DNA from: Saussurea involucrata
Taxonomy: Eukaryota > Streptophyta > Magnoliopsida > Asterales > Asteraceae
Assembly (NCBI GenBank): GCA_033807775.1
Contig: CM066327.1
Location: forward strand, 78,250,795-78,314,794
Reading direction: 5' to 3'
DNA: 64,000 bases
Positions 56,378-64,000 of this stretch are shown here, piece after piece. The notes beneath the pieces are model-generated. The model ran no database searches. It had not been told where the DNA came from and saw only the letters and a program-made list of their open reading frames with translations. The stretch's first letter is position 1. Every line of letters starts with the position of its first letter. Made by a program: the position numbers and the translations under genes.

Positions 56378-56962
56378 ATGGATCATTTCCTTTTATATCC
56401 TCTTGAAAAGTTTCTTAGTGTGGAATTTTTCTTTGATCCCTTGTTGTTCTTTGCTCAATATTTTTCGAAATTTTTGAGTGTTCATACGAAGTATAGCTTC
56501 TCGATTTCTCTCAGGCCCTCCAAGATTGGAGGCTCTTTGAGAATGATTATGTCCGGGAAGACTTTGATTGCGATAGACGCGACGTTCGTGGATCTTGCAC
56601 ATCTGGCGACGATGTCTTCTGCTGCCGCGTCGACCCTTTCATCAGCCGACATGGGCGAGGGTGTAATGACGGGAGAGAGTGAGGAGGAAGTCATGACGAT
56701 CAACTTTACGTTGTCATCGATCCTCTTGGCTGACTGTGTCCTTGACGGGACAAAGTCATTTCCGCATCTGGGGAAATATCAGCTCTTATCTTTCAAAGAG
56801 CGTTTTCAAAAGATCTCCATCGAAGAGACGGGATCGCGTTTAGCTGGACTAGCGTTCTTTGTGAGTTTTTCTTCCAAAACTCGTGTTCCCAATGTTTCCT
56901 CCGAATGTTTGTTTAACATACCCCTTTTGCTTTTTGCAGATGTTTCAATCTCCTTTTGTTAG
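56378..56962 (+). pseudogene. Shortened antisense ORF of element A
   Basis: Shares with element B's aORF the segments SADMGEGVMTGE (B: SADKGKGHATGE), CVLDGTKSFPHLGKYQLLSF and the following intron-like GTGAGTTTTT. N-terminal domains seen in B are missing and the coiled-coil exon is reduced to a remnant after 56940, so the gene is heavily deleted. An ACATAAATAG-like TATA (GCATAAATAGGG) is at about 56361. Confidence 0.55.
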
Positions 56963-57199
56963 ATACGCGAAGATAGAGGAGATGTTGGACTGGAAGTCGA
57001 CCGTCGAGAAGATCATATTCCTTCCTCTAACCTTAACATTAATCTTAAGGGCCGCATTCTGAAATGTCGCGGCGTAGGGCGTCACCTAACATACTCGTTT
57101 GATCCTTGCATTAGCTTTTTAGCGCGTTTTCGGGTATGACGAGGATTCGAAGGTCGAGACTGAGCATACGATCGATGCTCCTCTCTAGATTTAGGAAAT

Positions 57200-57629
57200 G
57201 CTATGTATTTTCATGTCCCGACCGTTGGTGGTCGAACCATTTTGTATACTCGACAGTCGGTCGCTCCTATGTAATCGTACGTTTCGTAAATGAATTTCAT
57301 CCTTCTGTCGAATTTTTATTTCGATTTATATATGTCGTAGATAGATGTAATATCAACTGTGTAACTTTGTTAAGTATAGAATCGTGCGACTTAGGCATTC
57401 ATAGCAATATAACGATTGAAATATCATACCTTTTGACTTGTAATGATAGGCTCAATTATTGACGTGTTAGAACGTACAAAATTTTTCTGAATTCAGAAAC
57501 TCAGATCGAGAGGTCGCTCAAACCTTATGATCGTGTAACCAAATTTCATGATGAAATTTGAATTATGTGCCCCTGTGGTAAAACAATTAAGTTGCATGAG
57601 AGGAAAATGATTCTAGAAAAAATACTTTT
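57200..57629. other. Spacer between aORF remnant and pol of element A
   Basis: No gene supported. Contains CCGACCGTTGGTGGTCGAACC, shared with element B near 53920 (end of aORF transcript). The long hairpin seen in B and C is not found here. Confidence 0.4.
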
Positions 57630-60600
57630 TCAAGTGCGTCGCATTCCAACTGCGTGGGATTCTTGATTGTCGAGAGTCTGGAGTCGATAGGCTCCTTTAC
57701 CAACGACTTCGGAGATGCGGTAAGGACCTTCCCATTTAATGGAAATTTTACAGGCATTGAGCTCTTGAGTGTTTTGGAACACTCGACGGAGGACGTAATC
57801 GCCTTCTTGAAAGACTTTGATTTTGACGTGTTTGTTGAAATGTCGCTCGACTGCTTGCTTCTGAGATTCCATTCTGATCAAGGCTGACTCTCTAAGCTCT
57901 TCGAGGACGTCGATATCATAATTTAAATCAATCATGTTGTGGTCGACGGAAGTATGCCTCAAAGTTGGGAACTGGACTTCGATTGGCAGGACTGCTTCGC
58001 AACCGTAGACGAGAGAGAAAGGGGTTTGTCCTGTGGACGTGCGCGGTGTCGTGCGATTTGCCCATAGGACTGAAGGGAGTCCTTCGACCCATCTTCCTTT
58101 TGCAGCTTTTAACCTTTTCTTGATCGAAGCTATAATGGTCTTATTACTTGATTCAGTAAGTCCGTTCGCCTGAGGGTATCTGGGAGTCGAGGTTGTTAAC
58201 TTGATACTACTGTCTTCGCAAAATTGTTGGGTCCTGTCGCTTATGAATTGGGATCCGTTGTCACAGATAATTTCGGATGGAATCCCAAATCTGCATATGA
58301 TGTTAGTCTGGATAAAAGAGATGACTTCCTTGTCCCTGATTTGGGAAAAAGCAGCTGCCTCCACCCACTTGGAAAAATAATTGGTAAGTACGAGGAGGAA
58401 TACCTTTTGCCCTGGGGCCGGGGTAGTTTGCCAACAATATCCATTCCCCACCTCATAAAGGGCCATGGGATGAGTGTCGAGTGCAAGGGTTCAGAGGGTT
58501 TATGTGACATACCTGCATGTCGCTGACAAGGGTCACAGTTCTGGACGTACTTGACGGCGTCTTGTCGCAATGTTGGCCAAAAATACCCTTGTCGAGAGAT
58601 ACGATTAGCCAAACTGTGACCACCGGAGTGATTGCCACATTTGCCGTCGTGCATCTCGTGAAGGATTTTTTGGACCTGACTCTTGCTAACGACGCATATT
58701 AGATTTAATCCTGTCGATGATCGTCGATAGAGCTTATCTCCAATTATGGTATATTTAGATGCTTTGAATCTGATCTTCCGGGCTTCCATCTTGTCTTCTG
58801 GGAGTTGGTCGTGCATAAGGAAATTTCGGATGTTGCACGACCAATTATCTTCTTCTTCTTCTTCGATCTGGACGACGTCAATGTTCTCGATAGACGATGT
58901 CGCCAAATGGATCATGGGAATAACGTCGAATATAGGTTCGACCAGAGAAGACCCGAGATTTGCCAAAGCGTCGGCCTGAGTATTCTGATCTCTCGGGATT
59001 TGTTCGATAGAAAATGTTTTAAACATTTTTGATTTTTCTTTTGCTACCTTCAGGTACGCTGTCATTTTTGAATCTTTGGCGACGAATTCTCCATTCATCT
59101 GGTTCACGACCAGGAGAGAATCGCTTTTGACATGTAGCGCGGATGCCCCCGAGTCGTGGGCCATATTCATCCCTACGATCAGGGCCTCGTACTCGGCTTC
59201 GTTGTTGGTGGTTTTGAAATCGCATCGAACTGAGTATACCATCTTGCCCCCCTGTGGCGACTTTAAGACGACGCCTAGTCCTGAGCATCTGATGTTGGAT
59301 GACCCATCGACGTGTAAGATCCAGGGCACGTCGTCGTGAGTCGCCACAGTCGATATCTCGAGCTCTGCTTCTTTCTCCAATTCAGGGCTGAAGTCAGCAA
59401 TGAAATCGCCCAAGGCTTGCGACTTGATCGCGGTCCTGGGCTTGAAGTCAATGTCGTAGCTGCTGAGATATATGCTCCATTTTTCTAAGCGACCTGTCAA
59501 CTCAGGTTTTCTTAAGACAGACTTAAGAGGGAAGTTAGTTATGACAGTAATGGGATGCGACCCAAAATAATGTCGCAGTTTTTTAGCAGCTGTGACCAGC
59601 GACAAGAGCAATTTTTCCATAGAGGAATACCTGGTTTCTGCGTCCAGAAGATATTTACTTACATAATAGATTGGCAGTTGCTGCTTTTCATCTTCTCGTG
59701 TTAGGACGTCACTTACCGCGTTTGGACTAACAGCCATATATAGTTGTAAGTTTTCATGGTCGCGAGGTTTCGACAATAAGGGAGGCGACGTCATGTAGTT
59801 TTTGAGCTTTTGCAATGCCTGTTCATGATCGTCGGTCCAGTCGAAGCCTCTATTCTTCCTGAGGACGTTGTAAAATAGATGACATTTATCTGAAGATCGG
59901 GAGATAAACCTGTTTAGAGCTGCTACCCGACCAGTGAGCCTTTGGACTTCTTTGAAATTCCGAGGAGATTTGATCTCGACAATGGCTTTGATCTGGTCGA
60001 GATTGGCTTCGATGCCTCGGCGAGTGACCATATAGCCCAGGAATTTCCCAGCGCTGACACCGAAAGAACATTTCGTCGGGTTGAGCTTCATGCTATACTT
60101 TCTAAGGATATTAAACGATTGCCTCAGATGCTCGACATGGTCGATCGCTTGTTTTGACTTGACCAGCATGTCGTCGATATACACTTCCATCGTGTCGTCG
60201 AGATGGTCTTTGAACATTTTATTCACTAGACGCTGGTAGGTAGAACCTGCATTTTTTAGTCCGAAAGGCATAACTTTATAACAGTAAATACCTCGGTCCG
60301 TCATAAAAGCAGTTTTTTCTTGGTCTTCGACGTGCATTAAGATTTGATTATAGCCGAAATAGGAGTCCATGAACGTTAGTAGTTCGTGCCCCGCTGTCGC
60401 GTCGACCATGGCGTCGATATGAGGTAATGGAAAAGGATATTTTGGACAGGCTTTATTGAGGTATGTGAAGTCGATACAGACCCTCCACTTTCCATTCTTC
60501 TTTGCTACAACCACGACGTTAGCAAGCCAATCGGGGTATTTTACCTCTCGAATCTTCCCTGTCTTGAGAAGGTTGTCGACTTCGTCATTTATCACCTTAT

Positions 60601-60925
60601 TCCTTTCAGGAGCAAATTTTCGTCGCTTCTACTTGATAGGTTTGAACGATGGGTCAACGTTGAGCTTGTGAGAGATGACGTCAGGATCTATGCCGACCAT
60701 ATCTTCATGCAACCAGGCGAAACAATCAGCATGTTCCTGCAAAAAAGATATTAACTTTTCCCTGAGGCAAGGATCGAGAGACGACCCGATTAAGACTTTT
60801 TGGTCAAGCTTGCTAGAATCTAGAATGACTTCCTCCAGGCGATAATCGTTGACTGCTTTAAGTGCATCTTGTGCATTTTTGAGTCCTTCATGTGCTGGGT
60901 CAGCGGATTGTTCGTTATTCGCCAT
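57630..60925 (-). pseudogene. pol: Element A pol (RT, RNase H, archaeal-type RNase H, integrase); gag deleted
   Basis: The ORF starts MANNEQSADPAHEGLKNAQD, where the gag-like first codons are joined to pol. TAG at 60629-60631 interrupts just before KRRKFAPERN. RT motifs: WRVCIDFTYLNKACPKYPF, VMPFGLKNAGSTYQRLVNKM, YIDDMLVKSK. Ty3-type RNase H (LTREDEKQQLPIYYVSKYLL) is followed by a second RNase H (LHVDGSSNIRCSGLGVVL, NNEAEYEALIVG), the Tat-lineage mark. Integrase HHCC region (HDGKCGNHSGGHSLANRI, CDPCQRHAG) and core follow. One base is lost near 58410 (GKLPRPQG against GKLPPAPGQ in related copies), moving the rest to another frame (58400-57630). The stop and the frameshift are the main lesions. 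Confidence 0.9.
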
Positions 60926-61007
60926 TTTCCTGAAATAGAGAACAAAGGAGACTCCAAGAAACCGTTAGTAAAACGTAGGTTTGTCGAAGATTTTCTCTAG
61001 ATGGGGT

Positions 61008-61025
61008 CCCACGGATGGCGCCAAA
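61008..61025 (-). other. Primer-binding site of element A
   Basis: Minus strand TTTGGCGCCATCCGTGGG directly follows the 5' LTR; same as in element C. Confidence 0.8.
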
Positions 61026-61026
61026 C

Positions 61027-61941
61027 TGTTAATGCCAAAAATCTCACCAAAGGGACAACTTAAGGTCGATGTGGACTTTAACAACTAAAGAAAGGAATCT
61101 TTCGACAAAGGCGTGCGACAAAGATAAAAATGTAAATGAGACAAAGGATTTGATGACACAGGAAAAACCTCAACGAGGAAAAAACCTGCGGACGACAGTG
61201 GATGTCGTCGCTGCACTATGGTCGCCAATCATGGGCGATGTCCTTGGTGTTCTGGGTGTCGATCGCACAGAGATTACAATACAAATGAAGGAAAGACTTC
61301 GAAATGTAAAGTACAAGTGTTTGGAATGTAAAAACAGTGTGCGTCGTGTGTGAAAACTTTGTATAAACTGTTGGTCGAGAGTCTTGCATCAAGAGTGATC
61401 TTCTATGAATGATCTCTTTGCTTCGAATGAATATTCTTCGAGTGTTTGTGTTTGCTTCCGTTGTTCGATGCTCTTGTTCTATCTCTCTCTGTGTGTTATT
61501 CGATGTTGATCAGGTGTCTTGAACTGATGATTGAGCTGGGATTTTATAGTCTTCGGATGACTTTAATTGAATCATTAAGATCTTTGATGATTGTTGTAAC
61601 GGTCGTCGTCTTCAATGTGAGTTTAGATGCTCATAACTGATTTCGTCGGTTATAGCCGTTTGTCCATAAATGATTTTGACTCATACATTAAACACTTAAA
61701 CAAACATAACAGTTGTATAACGCGTTAGTCGGTTGAGGTCGTACGGTCTTATGTGACGGTCGTGCGAAACGGGCGACGTCGAGGTCGAGTGTCGTGAGGA
61801 ACTCTCGACTTACCTTTTAAGAGGGATGGCGGAGGTTCTTTGGGTCTTCGTCGGGACCTTATCTTAATACAAGGTATAACTCATGACATGCGTCTGACCT
61901 TCTCTGGTCGTGGTCGAGACCTGTGAAATTTTGCCCAAACA
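61027..61941 (-). repeat. 5' LTR of element A
   Basis: Same 915 bp and ends as 55163-56077, with about twenty differences by eye. Confidence 0.85.
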
Positions 61942-63525
61942 CATTTGATGTTAGTTTGGATAAAAGAGACGACTTCCTTGTCCCGAACTTGGGAGAAGGC
62001 AGCTGCTTCTACCCACTTAGAAAAATAACCCATAAGTACGAGAAGAAATACCTTTTGCCCGGGGGCAGGTGGTAACTTGCCGACGATATCCATCCCCCAT
62101 CTCATAAAGGGCGATGGGATAAGTGTCGAGTGTAAAGGTTTAGAGGGTTTATGGGACGTACCTGAATGTCGTTGACAGGGATCACAGTTCTGAACATACC
62201 TGATGGCGTCTTATAACAGTGTTGGCCAAAAGTAGCCTTGTCGAGAGATGCGATTGGCCAAACTGCGACCACCTGAGTGATTGCCACACTCCCCATCGTG
62301 CATCTCTTGAAGGATTTTCTGAACTTGACTTTTGTTGATGATGTATCTCAGGTTTAAGCCTGTCGATGATCGTCGATAGAGTCTATCTCCGATCACGACA
62401 TACCTGGATTCCTTGTACCTGATCTTGCGAGCTTCCATCTTGTCTTCTGGAAGTTGGTCGGGCATAAGGAAATTTGGGATGTCGCACGACCAATCATCTT
62501 CCTGGTCTTCGATTTGGACGACGTCGTCATTTTCGATGGACGATGTCGCCAGGTGGATCATGGGAATACTGTCGAATATTGGTTCGACAAGAGCAGACCC
62601 GAGGTTTGCTAAAGCGTCGGCTTGAGTATTCTGGTCTCTTGGAATCTGTTAGAAAACGATTTAAACACTTTTGATTTTTCTTTTGCTACCTTTAGGTACG
62701 CTGTCATCTTTGAATCTTTGGTTGCAAATTCTCCATTCATCTGGTTCACGACCAAGAGAGAATCGCTTTTGACATGTAGCGCGGTTACCCCCGAGTCGTG
62801 GGCCATATTCATTCCCACGATCAGGGCTTCGTACTCAGCTTCATTGTTGGTGGTTTTGAAGTCGCATCGAACGGAATACACTATCTTGCCCCCCTGTACG
62901 ACTTTAAGACGACGCCTAGTCCTGAACCTCTAGTGTTGGACGATCCGTCGACATGCAGAGTCCAGGGCACGTCGTCGTGAGTTGCCACAGTAGACACCTC
63001 GAGTTCTGCTTCTTTTTCCAGCTCAGGGCTGAAATCAGCAATGAAATCTGCCAAAGCTTGCGATTTGATCGCGGTCCTGGGCTTAAAATCATTGTCGTAA
63101 CTACTGAGATATATGCTCCATTTTGCCAAACGACCTGTCAACTCAGGTTTCCTCAAGACAGACTTAAGAGGAAAGTTATTCACGACAGTAGTAGGATGCG
63201 ATTCAAAATAATGACACGATTTCTTTGTGGCTTTAACAAGAGACAAAAGTAATTTTTCCATAGACGAATACCTGGTTTCGGCGTCCAAGAGAGATTTACT
63301 TACATAGTAGATCGGAAGTTGCTGCTTTTCGTCTTCTCGCGTCAGGACGACACTTACTGCATTAGGACTGACAGCCAAATATAGCTGCAAGACCTCATGA
63401 TCGTGAGGCTTGGTTAGCAAAGGCGGCGACGTCATGTACTCCTTCAGTTTTTGCAATGCTTGCTCATGATCGTCGGTCCAGTTGAAGCCTTTATTTTTCC
63501 TGAGGACATTATAAAATAGATGACA
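61942..63525 (-). pseudogene. pol: Element B pol, N-terminal side of the A insertion (RT end, RNase H domains, integrase start)
   Basis: Homologous to 58300-59890 in element A. From high to low coordinates: RT thumb/RNase H (HLFYNVLRKNKGFNWTDDHE, LTREDEKQQLPIYYVSKSLL), archaeal-type RNase H start (LHVDGSSNTRGSGLGVVLKS), a frameshift near 62890 and another near 62645, integrase zinc region (HDGECGNHSGGRSLANRI) and MRWGMDIVGKLPPAPGQKVF. The frame stops at element A (CATTT at 61942) and resumes at 55162. Confidence 0.85.
63521..63525. repeat. Presumed left TSD of copia D
   Basis: TGACA directly before the LTR. In element A the uninterrupted sequence reads GATGACATTTATC, which fits insertion after TGACA. 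The right copy is outside the window. Confidence 0.5.
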
Positions 63526-63808
63526 TGTTAGGGTCAAATCTAGTTGAATAGAAGTTCAAGGTCTAATATGTTAATTATCTATTCTTGAGCCTTATTTGTG
63601 TAAACGGGCCATAGGTTTACATGCCATGGGTCCAACATATATAATGTGTTTATTAGCTTAGAATTAAGCTAGTTGTCTTTTACACTTTCCTGAACTCTAT
63701 TGTAATTCTCTCTACATTGAAAGTGAATTGGATGACCAGTTGAAATTATACCGTTCTTATTATTATCTATTGATTTCTATTATTCGTTGCACTGATCTGG
63801 AACTCACA
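63526..63808 (+). repeat. 5' LTR of copia D
   Basis: 283 bp, TG...CA ends. Confidence 0.7.
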
Positions 63809-63810
63809 AT

Positions 63811-63822
63811 TGGTATCAGAGC
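63811..63822 (+). other. Primer-binding site of copia D
   Basis: TGGTATCAGAGC, initiator tRNA-Met type. Confidence 0.8.
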
Positions 63823-64000
63823 AAACGGACGAATCGGTTCAAAGTGATTCTTGATTTCTGGTAAGATTTCTATTCAAAAAGTCGTCTGTGTTCTTGATAT
63901 TAAAAATCTCATATCTTGATTTTGCTAAAATTGATTGATTTCGCACATCATACTTGATTAGTATCATCATTATATGCAAATCTAAAAGTTTACACATCTT

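Larger units (their letters stand above)
55163..61941 (-). mobile_element. Tat-type Ty3/gypsy element A (minus strand), 6.8 kb, both LTRs, gag missing
   Basis: Identical-length LTRs (915 bp each), PBS at 61008-61025, a pol ORF that starts almost at the PBS, and a shortened antisense ORF. It is inserted in the integrase of element B with a 5-bp TSD. gag and protease have been deleted, so it must rely on proteins from other copies. Confidence 0.85.
50472..63525 (-). mobile_element. Tat-type Ty3/gypsy element B (minus strand), interrupted by A and by copia D
   Basis: 3' LTR at 50472-51245, antisense ORF at 51809-53880, integrase C-terminus at 54476-55162. Then, after element A (55163-61941), the rest of integrase and the RNase H and RT end up to 63525, where copia D begins. 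The integrase reading frame resumes across A. The 5' part of B lies beyond the window. Confidence 0.8.
63526..64000 (+). mobile_element. Ty1/copia-type element D, 5' end
   Basis: A 283-bp LTR (63526-63808, TGTTAGGGTCAAATC... to ...GGAACTCACA) is followed by AT and the initiator-Met PBS TGGTATCAGAGC at 63811. The leader continues to the window edge; gag is not reached. Short LTR and Met PBS suggest copia, but the lineage is open. Confidence 0.7.

Overview
This window looks like plant nuclear DNA, from a dicot. The evidence is intron-containing genes, a plant MBOAT wax-synthase-like gene, a Sirevirus-type Ty1/copia element, Tat-type Ty3/gypsy elements with antisense ORFs, hAT, CACTA and Mutator-like (MULE) transposons, and MITEs. 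I suspect a composite (Asteraceae), but that is an inference from overall character and no marker proves it. No rRNA, tRNA, CRISPR or bacterial operon is visible.

Layout. 1-5831: minus-strand LTR retrotransposon with a non-coding interior and one LTR in view. 5832-11553: gene-fragment-like exons, a CACTA terminus, a 2.6-kb hAT-type element with matching 8-bp target-site duplications (TSDs), and a Tourist-like MITE. 11554-14587: a MULE-like element with about 114-bp TIRs; it carries a TATA box and a small two-exon gene (62 aa) whose 1.75-kb intron is made of repeats. 15464-17090: two foldback/MITE elements, one filled with copies of a 12-bp palindrome. 17379-18389: the only convincing intact host gene, an MBOAT acyltransferase (minus strand).

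19519-38251 is the most interesting object: a MuDR-like MULE with about 0.5-kb TIRs and a near-perfect 9-bp TSD. Two genes read inward from the TIRs, as mudrA and mudrB do in maize MuDR. One (minus strand) is a mudrA-type transposase in at least three exons. The other (plus strand) starts where the opposite TIR ends and encodes an unrecognised coiled-coil protein. A MATH-domain host-gene fragment lies between their 3' ends. A 12.5-kb Sirevirus (21464-33977) with both LTRs and TSD gttat sits inside the last transposase exon, just before the SWIM zinc finger. The transposase also carries a frameshift, so this copy is a broken master element.

38261-40594: AT-rich DNA with small exon-like remnants, one resembling an ArsA-like ATPase. 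40595-44412: an apparently intact hAT element with a perfect 8-bp TSD and a four-exon, 700-aa transposase ORF. 44729-45299: an older copia LTR. 45436-63525: three Tat-type Ty3/gypsy elements of one family, nested. C (plus) is interrupted by B (minus), and B's integrase is split by A (minus; 915-bp LTRs, gag missing). B and C carry antisense ORFs downstream of pol. From 63526 a fourth insertion (copia D) cuts B and runs off the window.

The window is therefore mostly a stack of transposable elements whose insertion order can be read from TSDs and interrupted reading frames. Novelty candidates are the TIR-driven second gene of the MULE, the small spliced gene of the 3-kb MULE-like element, and the CpG-rich palindrome shared by their termini.
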